DNA of 64,000 nt, from positions 62,001-126,000 of the forward strand of contig OY987234.1 in the NCBI GenBank assembly GCA_963920705.1, in the 5' to 3' direction. The notes under the pieces are model-generated. The model had not been told where the DNA came from, ran no database searches, and saw only the letters and a list, made by a program, of their open reading frames with translations. The position numbers were made by a program, and so were the translations under genes. Source of the stretch: Odiellus spinosus (lineage: Eukaryota; Arthropoda; Arachnida; Opiliones; Phalangiidae). This document shows positions 1-13,280 of this stretch, in pieces; the stretch's first letter is position 1, and each line of letters starts with the position of its first letter.

Positions 1-69
1 TTGTGGATCTACACTTGGGAAATTTGTGGATCTGCACTTGTGAAATTTGTGGATCTGAACTTGGGAAAT

Positions 70-1430
70 TTGTGGATCTGCACTTGGGAAATTTGTGGAT
101 CTACACTTGGGAAATTTGATTATCTGCACTTGGGAAATTTGTGGATGTGCACTTGGGAAATTTGTGGATCTGCACTTGGGAACTTTGTGGATCTGCACTT
201 GGGAAAATTGTGGATCTGCACTTGGGAAATTTGTGGATCTGCACTTGGGAAATTTGTGGATCTGCACTTGGGAAATTTTTGGATCTGCACTTGGGAAATT
301 TGTGGATCTGCACTTGTTAAATTTGTGGATATGCACATGGGAAATTTGTGGATCTACATTTGGGAAATTTGTGGATCTACACTTGGGAAATTTTTGGATC
401 TACACTTGGGAAATTTGTGGATCTGCACTTGGGAAATTTGTGGATCTACACTTGGGAAATTTGTGGATCTACATTTGGGAAATTTGTGGATCTACACTTG
501 GGAAATTTGTGGGTCTACACTTGGGAAATTTGTGGATCTACACTTGGGAAATTTGATTATCTGCACTTGGGAAATTTGTGGATGTGCACTTGGGAAATTT
601 GTGGATCTGCACTTGGGAACTTTGTGGATCTGCCCTTGGGAAAAATGTGGATCTGCACTTGGGAAATTTGTGGATCTGCACTTGGGAAATTTGTGGATCT
701 GCACTTGGAAAATTTGTGGATCTGCACTTGGGAAATTTGTGGATCTGCACTTGGGAAATTTGTGGATCTACACTTGGGAAATTTGATTATCTGCACTTGG
801 GAAATTTGTGGATGTGCACTTGGGAAATTTGTGGATCTGCACTTGGGAACTTTGTGGATCTGCACTTGGGAAAATTGTGGATCTGCACTTGGGAAATTTG
901 TGGATCTGCACTTGGGAAATTTGTGGATCTGCACTTGGGAAATTTTTGGATCTGCACTTGGGAAATTTGTGGATCTGCACTTGTTAAATTTGTGGATATG
1001 CACATGGGAAATTTGTGGATCTACATTTGGGAAATTTGTGGATCTACACTTGGGAAATTTTTGGATCTACACTTGGGAAATTTGTGGATCTGCACTTGGG
1101 AAATTTGTGGATCTACACTTGGGAAATTTGTGGATCTACATTTGGGAAATTTGTGGATCTACACTTGGGAAATTTGTGGATCTACACTTGGGAAATTTGT
1201 GGATCTACACTTGGGAAATTTGATTATCTGCACTTGGGAAATTTGTGGATGTGCACTTGGGAAATTTGTGGATCTGCACTTGGGAACTTTGTGGATCTGC
1301 CCTTGGGAAAAATGTGGATCTGCACTTGGGAAATTTGTGGATCTGCACTTGGGAAATTTGTGGATCTGCACTTGGAAAATTTGTGGATCTGCACTTGGGA
1401 AATTTGTGGATCTGCACTTGGGAAATTTGT
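70..1430 (+). repeat. 667-bp HOR (29 monomers), two tandem copies
   Basis: GATTATC anchors at 118 and 555 recur at 785 and 1222, each exactly 667 bp (29 x 23) downstream. Between 118-555 and 785-1222 the order of variants matches monomer by monomer: GATGTGC, A22C, T23A, G3T, the GTTAAAT monomer, GATATGCACATGG, CTACATT and so on. The only difference I saw there is GGGTCTAC near 509. The match extends into the CCCTTGGGAAAAATG segments at 631 and 1298 and decays by about 1430. The first 70 bases of the window do not match the second copy well, so the left copy starts about there. Confidence 0.85.
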
Positions 1431-1579
1431 GGATCTGCACTTGGGAAATTTGTGGATATGCACTTGGGAAAATTGTGGATCTGCACTTGGGAAATTTTTG
1501 GATCTGCACTTGGGAAATTTTTGGATCTGCACTTGGGAAATTTGTGGATCTGCACTTGGGAAATTTGTGGATCTGCACT

Positions 1580-4500
1580 TGGGAAATTTGTGGATCTACA
1601 TTTGGGAAATTTGTGGATCTACACTTGGGAAATTTGTGGATCTACACTTGTGAAATTTGTGGATCTGCACTTGGGAAATTTGTGGATCTACAATTGGGAA
1701 ATTTGTGGATCTACATTTGGGAAATTTGTGGATATACACTTGGGAAATTTGTGGATCTGCACATGGGAAATTTGTGGATCTACATTTGGGAAATTTGTGG
1801 ATCTACACTTGGGAAATTTGTGGATCTACACTTGGGAAATTTGTGGATCTGAACTTGGGAAATTTGTGGATCTGCACTTGGGAAATTTTTGGATCTGCAC
1901 TTGGGAAATTTGTGGATCTGCACTTGGGAAATTTGTGGATCTGCACTTGGGAAATTTTTGGATCTGCACTTGGGAAATTTGTGGATCTGCACTTGGGAAC
2001 TTTGTGGATCTGCACTTGGGAAAATTGTGGATCTGCACTTGGGAAATTTGTGGATCTGCACTTGGGAAATTTGTGGATCTGCACTTGGGAAATTTGTGGA
2101 TCTGCACTTGGGAAATTTGTGGATCTGCACTTGGGAAATTTGTGGATCTGCACTTGGGAAATTTGTGGATCTGCACTTGGGAAATTTGGATTCGCACTTG
2201 GGAAATTTGTGGATCTACACTTGGGAAATTTGTGGATCTACACTTGGGAAATTTTCGGATCTATACTTGGGAAATTTGAGGATCTGCACTTGGGAAATTT
2301 TTGGATCTGCCCTTGGGAAAGTTGTGGATCTGCACTTGGGAAATTTGTGGATCTGCACATGGGAAATTTGTGGATCTACATTTGGGAAATTTGTGGATCT
2401 ACACTTGGGAAATTTGTGAATCTACACTTGGGAAATTTGTGGATCTGCACTTGGGAAATTTGTGGATCTACACTTGGGAAATTTGTGGATCTACACTTGG
2501 GAAATTTGTGGATCTGCACTTGGGAAATTTGTGGATCTACACTTGGGAAATTTGTGGATCTGCACTTGGGAAATTTGTGGATCTGCACTTGGGAAATTTG
2601 TGGATATACACTTGGGAAATTTGTGGATCTGCACTTGGGAAATTTGTGGATCTGCATTTGGGAAATTTGTGGATCTACACTTGGGAAATTTTTGGATCTA
2701 CACTTGGGAAATTTGTGGATCTGCACTTGGGAAATTTGTGGATCTACACTTGGGAAATTTGTGGATCTACATTTGGGAAATTTGTGGATCTACACTTGGG
2801 AAATTTGTGAATCTACACTTGGGAAATTTGTGGATCTACACTTGGGAAATTTGATTATCTGCACTTGGGAAAATTGTGGATGTGCACTTGGGAACTTTGT
2901 GGATCTGCCCTTGGGAAAAATGTGGATCTGCACTTGGGAAATTTGTGGATCTGCACTTGGGAAATTTGTGGATCTGCACTTGGGAAATTTGTGGATCTGC
3001 ACTTGGGAAATTTGTGGATCTGCACTTGGGAAATTTGTAGATATGCACTTGGGAAAATTGTGGATCTGCACTTGGGAAATTTTTGGATCTGCACTTGGGA
3101 AATTTGTGGATCTGCACTTGGGAAATTTGTGGATCTGCACTTGGGAAATTTTTGTCTGCACTTGGGAAATTTGTGGATCTGCACTTGGGAAATTTGTGGA
3201 TCTACATTTGGGAAATTTGTGGATCTACAATTGGGAAATTTGTGGATCTACATTTGGGAAATTTATGGATCTACACTTGGGAAATTTGTGGATATACACT
3301 TGGGAAATTTGTGGATCTGCACATGGGAAATTTGTGGATCTACATTTGGGAAATTTGTGGATCTACACTTGGGAAATTTGTGGATCTACACTTGGGAAAT
3401 TTGTGGATCTGAACTTGGGAAATTTGTGGATCTGCACTTGGGAAATTTTTGGATCTACACTTGGGAAATTTGTGGATCTGCACTTGGGAAATTTGTGGAT
3501 CTGCACTTGGGAAATTTTTGGATCTGCACTTGGGAAATTTGTGGATCTGCACTTGGGAACTTTGTGGATCTGCACTTGGGAAAATTGTGGATCTGCACTT
3601 GGGAAATTTGTGGATCTGCACTTGGGAAATTTGTGGATCTGCACTTGGGAAATTTGTGGATCTGCACTTGGGAAATTTGTGGATCTGCACTTGGGAAATT
3701 TGTGGATCTGCACTTGGGAAATTTGGATTCGCACTTGGGAAATTTGTGGATCTACACTTGGGAAATTTGTGGATCTACACTTGGGAAATTTTCGGATCTA
3801 TACTTGGGAAATTTGAGGATCTGCACTTGGGAAATTTTTGGATCTGCCCTTGGGAAAGTTGTGGATCTGCACTTGGGAAATTTGTGGATCTGCACATGGG
3901 AAATTTGTGGATCTACATTTGGGAAATTTGTGGATCTACACTTGGGAAATTTGTGAATCTACACTTGGGAAATTTGTGGATCTGCACTTGGGAAATTTGT
4001 GGATCTACACTTGGGAAATTTGTGGATCTACACTTGGGAAATTTGTGGATCTGCACTTGGGAAATTTGTGGATCTACACTTGGGAAATTTGTGGATCTGC
4101 ACTTGGGAAATTTGTGGATCTGCACTTGGGAAATTTGTGGATATACACTTGGGAAATTTGTGGATCTGCACTTGGGAAATTTGTGGATCTGCATTTGGGA
4201 AATTTGTGGATCTACACTTGGGAAATTTTTGGATCTACACTTGGGAAATTTGTGGATCTGCACTTGGGAAATTTGTGGATCTACACTTGGGAAATTTGTG
4301 GATCTACATTTGGGAAATTTGTGGATCTACACTTGGGAAATTTGTGAATCTACACTTGGGAAATTTGTGGATCTACACTTGGGAAATTTGATTATCTGCA
4401 CTTGGGAAATTTGTGGATGTGCACTTGGGAACTTTGTGGATCTGCCCTTGGGAAAAATGTGGATCTGCACTTGGGAAATTTGTGGATCTGCACTTGGGAA

Positions 4501-5760
4501 ATTTGTGGATCTGCACTTGGAAAATTTGTGGATCTGCACTTGGGAAATTTGTGGATCTGCACTTGGGAAATTTGTGGATCTGCACTTGGGAAATTTGTAG
4601 ATATGCACTTGGGAAAATTGTGGATCTGCACTTGGGAAATTTTTGGATCTGCACTTGGGAAATTTGTGGATCTGCACTTGGGAAATTTGTGGATCTGCAC
4701 TTGGGAAATTTTTGTCTGCACTTGGGAAATTTGTGGATCTGCACTTGGGAAATTTGTGGATCTACATTTGGGAAATTTGTGGATCTACAATTGGGAAATT
4801 TGTGGATCTACATTTGGGAAATTTATGGATCTACACTTGGGAAATTTGTGGATATACACTTGGGAAATTTGTGGATCTGCACATGGGAAATTTGTGGATC
4901 TACATTTGGGAAATTTGTGGATCTACACTTGGGAAATTTGTGGATCTACACTTGGGAAATTTGTGGATCTGAACTTGGGAAATTTGTGGATCTGCACTTG
5001 GGAAATTTTTGGATCTACACTTGGGAAATTTGTGGATCTGCACTTGGGAAATTTGTGGATCTGCACTTGGGAAATTTTTGGATCTGCACTTGGGAAATTT
5101 GTGGATCTGCACTTGGGAACTTTGTGGATCTGCACTTGGGAAAATTGTGGATCTGCACTTGGGAAATTTGTGGATCTGCACTTGGGAAATTTGTGGATCT
5201 GCACTTGGGAAATTTGTGGATCTGCACTTGGGAAATTTGTGGATCTGCACTTGGGAAATTTGTGGATCTGCACTTGGGAAATTTGGATTCGCACTTGGGA
5301 AATTTGTGGATCTACACTTGGGAAATTTGTGGATCTACACTTGGGAAATTTTCGGATCTATACTTGGGAAATTTGAGGATCTGCACTTGGGAAATTTTTG
5401 GATCTGCCCTTGGGAAAGTTGTGGATCTGCACTTGGGAAATTTGTGGATCTGCACATGGGAAATTTGTGGATCTACATTTGGGAAATTTGTGGATCTACG
5501 CTTGGGAAATTTGTGAATCTACACTTGGGAAATTTGTGGATCTGCACTTGGGAAATTTGTGGATCTACACTTGGGAAATTTGTGGATCTACACTTGGGAA
5601 ATTTGTGGATCTGCACTTGGGAAATTTGTGGATCTACACTTGGGAAATTTGTGGATCTGCACTTGGGAAATTTGTGGATCTGCACTTGGGAAATTTGTGG
5701 ATATACACTTGGGAAATTTGTGGATCTGCACTTGGGAAATTTGTGGATCTACACTTGGGA
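1580..5760 (+). repeat. HOR of about 1.54 kb (67-68 monomers), nearly three copies
   Basis: Cassette B anchors at 2256, 3793 and 5353 are spaced 1,537 and 1,560 bp. Short monomers at 2188, 3725 and 5285 keep the same spacing, and cassettes A at 2853 and 4390 are 1,537 bp apart. The 1,537-bp unit equals 67 monomers minus 4 bp, explained by two 21-bp monomers per unit (the GGATTCG monomer, and a TTTTGTCTGC monomer near 3150 and 4710). Copies differ mainly by gain or loss of whole monomers: an extra ATGGATCTACAC monomer near 3265 in copy 2, an extra CTGCAC monomer in the run at 2041-2190 of copy 1, and an extra monomer between 4402 and 4643. This is the pattern expected from slippage or unequal exchange in register. 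Confidence 0.8.
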
Positions 5761-7122
5761 AATTTGTGGATCTGCATTTGGGAAATTTGTGGATCTACAC
5801 TTGGGAAATTTGTGGATCTACACTTGGGAAATTTGTGGATCTACACTTGGGAAATTTGTGGATCTGCACTTGTGAAATTTGTGGATCTGAACTTGGGAAA
5901 TTTGTGGATCTGCACTTGGGAAATTTGTGGATCTACACTTGGGAAATTTGATTATCTGCACTTGGGAAATTTGTGGATGTGCACTTGGGAAATTTGTGGA
6001 TCTGCACTTGGGAACTTTGTGGATCTGCACTTGGGAAAATTGTGGATCTGCACTTGGGAAATTTGTGGATCTGCACTTATGAAATTTGTGGATCTGCACT
6101 TGGGAAATTTTTGGATCTGCACTTGGGAAATTTGTGGATCTGCACTTGTTAAATTTGTGGATATGCACATGGGAAATTTGTGGATCTACATTTGGGAAAT
6201 TTGTGGATCTACACTTGGGAAATTTTTGGATCTACACTTGGGAAATTTGTGGATCTGCACATGGGAAATTTGTGAATCTACACTTGGGAAATTTGTGGAT
6301 CTACATTTGGGAAATTTGTGGATCTACACTTGGGAAATTTGTGGATCTACACTTGGGAAATTTGTGGATCTGCACATGGGAAATTTGTGGATCTACATTT
6401 GGGAAATTTGTGGATCTACACTTGGGAAATTTGTGGATCTACACTTGGGAAATTTGTGGATCTGCACTTGGGAAATTTGTGGATCTACACTTGGGAAATT
6501 TGTGGATCTGCACTTGGGAAATTTGTGGATCTGCACTTGGGAACTTTGTGGATCTGCACTTGGGAAAATTGTGGATCTGCACTTGGGAAATTTGTGGATC
6601 TGCACTTGGGAAATTTGTGGATCTGCACTTGGGAAATTTGTGGATCTGCACTTGGGAAATTTGTGGATCTGAACTTGGGAAATTTGTGGATATGCACTTG
6701 GGAAATTTGTGGATCTGCACTTGGGAAATTTTTGGATCTGCACTTGGGAAATTTGTGGATCTGCACTTGGGAGATTTGTGGATCTACACTTGGGAAATTT
6801 GTGGATCTACATTTGGGAAATTTGTGGATCTACACTTCTGAAATTTGTGGATCTACACTTGGGAAATTTGTGGATCTGCACATGGGAAATTTGTGGATCT
6901 ACACTTGGGAAATTTGTGGATCGACACTTGGGAAATTTGTGGATCTGCACTTGGGAAATTTGTGGATCTACGCTTGGGAAATTTGTGGATCTGCACTTGG
7001 GAAATTTGTGGATCTGCACTTGGGAAATTTGTGGATATACACTTGGGAAATTTGTGGATCTACATTTGGGAAATTTGTGGATCTACACTTGGGAAATTTG
7101 TGGATCTACACTTGGGAAATTT

Positions 7123-8900
7123 GATTATCTGCACTTGGGAAATTTGTGGATGTGCACTTGGGAAATTTTTGGATCTGCACTTGGGAACTTTGTGGATCTG
7201 CCCTTGGGAAAAATGTGGATCTGCACTTGGAAAATTTGTGGATCTGCACTTGGGAAATTTGTGGATCTGCACTTGGGAAATTTGCGGATCTGCACTTGGG
7301 AAATTTGTGGATATGCACTTGGGAAAATTGTGGATCTGCACTTGGGAAATTTTTGGATCTGCACTTGGGAAATTTGTGGATCTGCACTTGGGAAATTTGT
7401 GGATCTGCACTTGGGAAATTTTTGGATCTGCACTTGGGAAATTTGTGGATCTGCACTTGGGAAATTTGTGGATCTACACTTGGGAAATTTGTGGATATGC
7501 ACTTGGGAAAATTGTGGATCTGCACTTGGGAAATTTGTGGATCTGCACTTGGGAAATTTGTGGATCTGCACTTGGGAAATTTTTGGATCTGCACTTGGGA
7601 AATTTGTGGATCTGCACTTGGGAAATTTGTGGATCTACATTTGGGAAATTTGTGGATCTACACTTGGGAAATTTGTGGATCTACACTTGTGAAATTTGTG
7701 GATCTGCACTTGGGAAATTTGTGGATCTACAATTGGGAAATTTGTGGATCTACATTTGGGAAATTTATGGATCTACACTTGGGAAATTTGTGGATATACA
7801 CTTGGGAAATTTGTGGATCTGCACATGGGAAATTTGTGGATCTACATTTGGGAAATTTGTGGATCTACACTTGGGAAATTTGTGGATCTACACTTGGGAA
7901 ATTTGTGGATCTGAACTTGGGAAATTTGTGGATCTGCACTTGGGAAATTTTTGGATCTGCACTTGGGAAATTTGTGGATCTGCACTTGGGAAATTTGTGG
8001 ATCTGCACTTGGGAAATTTTTGGATCTGCACTTGGGAAATTTGTGGATCTGCACTTGGGAACTTTGTGGATCTGCACTTGGGAAAATTGTGGATCTGCAC
8101 TTGGGAAATTTGTGGATCTGCACTTGGGAAATTTGTGGATCTGCACTTGGGAAATTTGTGGATCTGCACTTGGGAAATTTGTGGATCTGCACTTGGGAAA
8201 TTTGTGGATCTGCACTTGGGAAATTTGTGGATCTGCACTTGGGAAATTTGGATTCGCACTTGGGAAATTTGTGGATCTACACTTAGGAAATTTGTGGATC
8301 TACACTTGGGAAATTTTCGGATCTATACTTGGGAAATTTGAGGATCTGCACTTGGGAAATTTTTGGATCTGCCCTTGAGAAAGTTGTGGATCTGCACTTG
8401 GGAAATTTGTGGATCTGCACATGGGAAATTTGTGGATCTACATTTGGGAAATTTTTGGATCTACACTTGGGAAATTTGTGAATCTACACTTGGGAAATTT
8501 GTGGATCTGCACTTGGGAAATTTGTGGATCTACACTTGGGAAATTTGTGGATCTACACTTGGGAAATTTGTGGATCTGCACTTGGGAAATTTGTGGATCT
8601 ACACTTGGGAAATTTGTGGATCTGCACTTGGGAAATTTGTGGATCTGCACTTGGGAAATTTGTGGATATACACTTGGGAAATTTGTGGATCTGCACTTGG
8701 GAAATTTGTGTATCTGCACTTGGGAAATTTGTGGATCTACACTTGGGAAATTTGTGGATCTGCATTTGGGAAATTTGTGGATCTACACTTGGGAAATTTG
8801 TGGATCTACACTTGGGAAATTTGTGGATCTACACTTGGAAAATTTGTGGATCTGCACTTGTGAAATTTGTGGATCTGAACTTGGGAAATTTGTGGATCTG
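7123..8900 (+). repeat. Isolated further copy of the 1.5-kb type, transitional to domain II
   Basis: The block 7.7-8.36 kb repeats the order seen at about 1.64-2.30 kb: GTGAAAT, CTACAATT, CTACATT, ATATACAC, ACATGGG, CTGAAC, G3T monomers, the A22C and T23A pair, the short monomer at 8250 and cassette B at 8318. Offset is 6,062 bp for the part before the short monomer. Upstream, cassette A at 7123 carries the CCCTTGGGAAAAATG allele at 7198, the last I saw before 40 kb. Downstream the GTGTATCTGC variant (G6T) appears near 8709 and then becomes common in domain II. Cassette B here has a private CCCTTGAGAAAG third monomer. Confidence 0.7.
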
Positions 8901-10110
8901 CACTTGGGAAATTTGTGGATCTACACTTGGGAAATTTGATTATCTGCACTTGGGAAATTTGTGGATGTGCACTTGGGAAATTTGTGGATCTGCACTTGGG
9001 AACTTTGTGGATCTGCACTTGGGAAAATTGTGGATCTGCACTTGGGAAATTTGTGGATCTGCACTTGGGAAATTTTTGGATCTGCACTTGGGAAATTTGT
9101 GGATCTGCACTTGGGAAATTTGTGGATCTGCACTTGGGAACTTTGTGGATCTGCACTTGGGAAAATTGTGGATCTGCACTTGGGAAATTTGTGGATCTGC
9201 ACTTGGGAAATTTGTGGATCTGCACTTGGGAAATTTGTGGATCTGCACTTGGGAAATTTGTGGATCTGCACTTGGGAAATTTGTGGATCTGCACTTGGGA
9301 AATTTGTGGATCTGCACTTGGGAAATTTGTGGATCTGCACTTGGGAAATTTGTGGATCTGCACTTGGGAAATTTGTGGATCTGCACTTGGGAAATTTGTG
9401 GATCTGCACTTGGGAAATTTGGATTCGCACTTGGGAAATTTGTGGATCTACACTTGGGAAATTTGTGGATCTACACTTGGGAAATTTTCGGATCTATACT
9501 TGGGAAATTTGAGGATCTGCACTTGGGAAATTTTTGGATCTGCCCTTGGGAAAGTTGTGTATCTGCACTTGGGAAATTTGTGGATCTGCACATGGGAAAT
9601 TTGTGGATCTACATTTGGGAAATTTGTGGATCTACACTTGGGAAATTTGTGAATCTACACTTGGGAAATTTGTGGCTCTGCACTTGGGAAATTTGTGGAT
9701 CTACACTTGGGAAATTTGTGGATCTACACTTGGGAAATTTGTGGATCTGCACTTGGGAAATTTGTGGATCTACACTTGGGAAATTTGTGGATCTGCACTT
9801 GGGAAATTTGTGGATCTGCACTTGGGAAATTTGTGGATATTAACTTGGGAAATTTGTGGATCTGCACTTGGGAAATTTGTGTATCTGCACTTGGGAAATT
9901 TGTGGATCTACACTTGGGAAATTTGTGGATCTGCATTTGGGAAATTTGTGGATCTACACTTGGGAAATTTGTGGATCTACACTTGGGAAATTTGTGGATC
10001 TACACTTGGGAAATTTGTGGATCTGCACTTGTGAAATTTGTGGATCTGAACTTGGGAAATTTGTGGATCTGCACTTGGGAAATTTGTGGATCTACACTTG
10101 GGAAATTTGA
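8330..10110 (+). repeat. 1,171-bp repeat, two copies
   Basis: Short monomers at 8250 and 9421, cassettes B at 8318 and 9489, and cassettes A at 8938 and 10109 are each 1,171 bp apart (51 monomers minus the 2 bp of one short monomer). Variant order between the anchors agrees: ACATGGG, CTACATT, GTGAATC, alternating G/A at position 11, GATATACAC or GATATTAAC, GTGTATC, CTGCATT, GTGAAAT and CTGAAC. Differences include GATATACAC at about 8665 against GATATTAAC at about 9837, and the third cassette B monomer. Confidence 0.75.
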
Positions 10111-12690
10111 TTATCTGCACTTGGGAAATTTGTGGATGTGCACTTGGGAAATTTGTGGATCTGAACTTGGGAACTTTGTGGATCTGCACTTGGGAAAATT
10201 GTGGATCTGCACTTGGGAAATTTGTGGATCTGCACTTGGGAAATTTGTGGATCTGAACTTGGGAAATTTGTGGATCTGCACTTGGGAAATTTGTGGATCT
10301 ACACTTGGGAAATTTGATTATCTGCACTTGGGAAATTTGTGGATGTGCACTTGGGAAATTTGTGGATCTGCACTTGGAAACTTTGTGGATCTGCACTTGG
10401 GAAAATTGTGGATCTGCACTTGGGAAATTTGTGGATCTGCACTTGGGAAATTTGTGGATCTGCACTTGGGAAATTTTTGGATCTGCACTTGTGAAATTTG
10501 TGGATCTGCACTTGTTAAATTTGTGGATATGCACATGGGAAATTTGTGGATCTACATTTGGGAAATTTGTGGATCTACACTTGGGAAATTTTTGGATCTA
10601 CACTTGGGAAATTTGTGGATCTGCACTTGGGAAATTTGTGGATCTACACTTGGGAAATTTGTGGATCTACATTTGGGAAATTTGTGGATCTACACTTGGG
10701 AAATTTGTGGATCTACACTTGGGAAATTTGTGGATCTGCACATGGGAAATTTGTGGATCTACATTTGGGAAATTTGTGGATCTACACTTGGGAAATTTGT
10801 GGATCTACACTTGGGAAATTTGTGGATCTGCACTTGGGAAATTTGTGGATCTACACTTGGGAAATTTGTGGATCCGCACTTGGGAAATTTGTGGATCTGC
10901 ACTTGGGAACTTTGTGGATCTGCACTTGGGAAAATTGTGGATCTGCATTTGGGAAATTTGTGGATCTGCACTTGGGAAATTTTTGGATCTGCACTTGGGA
11001 AATTTGTGGATCTGCACTTGGGAAATTTGTGGATCTGCACTTGGGAAATTTTTGGATCTGCACTTGGGAAATTTGTGGATCTGCACTTGGGAACTTTGTG
11101 GATCTGCACTTGGGAAAATTGTGGATCTGCACTTGGGAAATTTGTGGATCTGCACTTGGGAAATTTGTGGATCTGCACTTGGGAAATTTGTGGATCTACA
11201 CTTGGGAAATTTGTGGATCTACACTTGGGAAATTTGTGGATCTGCACTTGGGAAATTTGTGGATCTACACTTGGGAAATTTGTGGATCTGCACTTGGGAA
11301 ATTTGTGGATCTGCACTTGGGAAATTTGTGGATATTAACTTGGGAAATTTGTGGATCTGCACTTGGGAAATTTGTGTATCTGCACTTGGGAAATTTGTGG
11401 ATCTACACTTGGGAAATTTGTGGATCTGCATTTGGGAAATTTGTGGATCTACACTTGGGAAATTTGTGGATCTACACTTGGGAAATTTGTGGATCTACAC
11501 TTGGGAAATTTGTGGATCTGCACTTGTGAAATTTGTGGATCTGAACTTGGGAAATTTGTGGATCTGCACTTGGGAAATTTGTGGATCTACACTTGGGAAA
11601 TTTGATTATCTGCACTTGGGAAATTTGTGGATGTGCACTTGGGAAATTTGTGGATCTGAACTTGGGAACTTTGTGGATCTGCACTTGGGAAAATTGTGGA
11701 TCTGCACTTGGGAAATTTGTGGATCTGCACTTGGGAAATTTGTGGATCTGAACTTGGGAAATTTGTGGATCTGCACTTGGGAAATTTGTGGATCTACACT
11801 TGGGAAATTTGATTATCTGCACTTGGGAAATTTGTGGATGTGCACTTGGGAAATTTGTGGATCTGCACTTGGAAACTTTGTGGATCTGCACTTGGGAAAA
11901 TTGTGGATCTGCACTTGGGAAATTTGTGGATCTGCACTTGGGAAATTTGTGGATCTGCACTTGGGAAATTTTTGGATCTGCACTTGTGAAATTTGTGGAT
12001 CTGCACTTGTTAAATTTGTGGATATGCACATGGGAAATTTGTGGATCTACATTTGGGAAATTTGTGGATCTACACTTGGGAAATTTTTGGATCTACACTT
12101 GGGAAATTTGTGGATCTGCACTTGGGAAATTTGTGGATCTACACTTGGGAAATTTGTGGATCTACATTTGGGAAATTTGTGGATCTACACTTGGGAAATT
12201 TGTGGATCTACACTTGGGAAATTTGTGGATCTGCACATGGGAAATTTGTGGATCTACATTTGGGAAATTTGTGGATCTACACTTGGGAAATTTGTGGATC
12301 TACACTTGGGAAATTTGTGGATCTGCACTTGGGAAATTTGTGGATCTACACTTGGGAAATTTGTGGATCCGCACTTGGGAAATTTGTGGATCTGCACTTG
12401 GGAACTTTGTGGATCTGCACTTGGGAAAATTGTGGATCTGCATTTGGGAAATTTGTGGATCTGCACTTGGGAAATTTTTGGATCTGCACTTGGGAAATTT
12501 GTGGATCTGCACTTGGGAAATTTGTGGATCTGCACTTGGGAAATTTTTGGATCTGCACTTGGGAAATTTGTGGATCTGCACTTGGGAACTTTGTGGATCT
12601 GCACTTGGGAAAATTGTGGATCTGCACTTGGGAAATTTGTGGATCTGCACTTGGGAAATTTGTGGATCTGCACTTGGGAAATTTGTGGAT
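9690..12690 (+). repeat. 1,495-bp tandem duplication (65 monomers)
   Basis: Cassettes A at 10109 and 10316 recur at 11604 and 11811, exactly 1,495 bp (65 x 23) away. Rare variants travel with them at the same offset: GATATTAAC (9837 and 11332), GTTAAAT (near 10512 and 12008), GATCCGCAC (near 10871 and 12366) and GGAAACTTTG (near 10376 and 11871). No internal length change was needed to align them. The copies look almost identical by eye, suggesting a recent event. Confidence 0.85.
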
Positions 12691-12849
12691 CTGCACTTGG
12701 GAAATTTGTGGATCTGCACTTGGGAAATTTGTGGATCTGCACTTGGGAAATTTGTGGATCTGCACTTGGGAAATTTGTGGATCTGCACTTGGGAAATTTG
12801 TGGATCTGCACTTGGGAAATTTGTGGATCTGCACTTGGGAAATTTGTGG

Positions 12850-13280
12850 ATCTGCACTTGGGAAATTTGGATTCGCACTTGGGAAATTTGTGGATCTACA
12901 CTTGGGAAATTTGTGGATCTGCACTTGGGAAATTTGTGGATCTACACTTGGGAAATTTGTGGATCTGCACTTGGGAAATTTGTGGATCTGCACTTGGGAA
13001 ATTTGTGGATATACACTTGGGAAATTTGTGGATCTGCACATGGGAAATTTGTGTATCTGCACTTGGGAAATTTGTGGATCTACACTTGGGAAATTTGTGG
13101 ATCTGCATTTGGGAAATTTGTGGATCTACACTTGGGAAATTTGTGGATCTACACTTGGGAAATTTGTGGATCTACACTTGGAAAATTTGTGGATCTGCAC
13201 TTGTGAAATTTGTGGATCTGAACTTGGGAAATTTGTGGATCTGCACTTGGGAAATTTGTGGATCTACACTTGGGAAATTT
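12850..13280 (+). repeat. Chimeric HOR junction: short monomer without cassette B
   Basis: The short monomer at 12869 is the only one of 22 not followed 68 bp later by CGGATCTATAC. After two CTACAC monomers the sequence continues with the alternating G/A block, GATATACAC, ACATGGG and GTGTATC that normally lies several hundred bases beyond cassette B. Cassette B and its downstream monomers are thus missing and the flanks are joined in register. Cassette A follows normally at 13281. This looks like an internal deletion by unequal exchange between HOR units. Confidence 0.75.

Larger units (their letters stand above)
1..8900 (+). repeat. Domain I: single cassettes A, mixed 667-bp and 1.54-kb HORs
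   Basis: Domain defined by variant content. Cassette A begins at 118, 555, 785, 1222, 2853, 4390, 5950, 7123 and 8938. It comes mostly singly, not in the 207-bp doublets of the next domain; the closest pair, 555/785, is 230 bp apart. Five copies (555, 1222, 2853, 4390, 7123) carry the CCCTTGGGAAAAATG allele (A13C, T23A, next T1A) shortly downstream. The CTACAATT variant (C14A) lies near 1688, 3225, 4785 and 7730. Both variants reappear only past 40 kb. The right edge is a judgement, placed between the last domain-I cassettes and the start of the doublet pattern. No gene is present. Confidence 0.65.

Noticed and set aside
3141-4720. TTTTGTCTGC 21-bp monomers as boundaries or insertion sites
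   Set aside because: They occur just twice at a 1,560-bp offset in matching HOR positions, so they are an inherited 2-bp deletion, not independent insertions.
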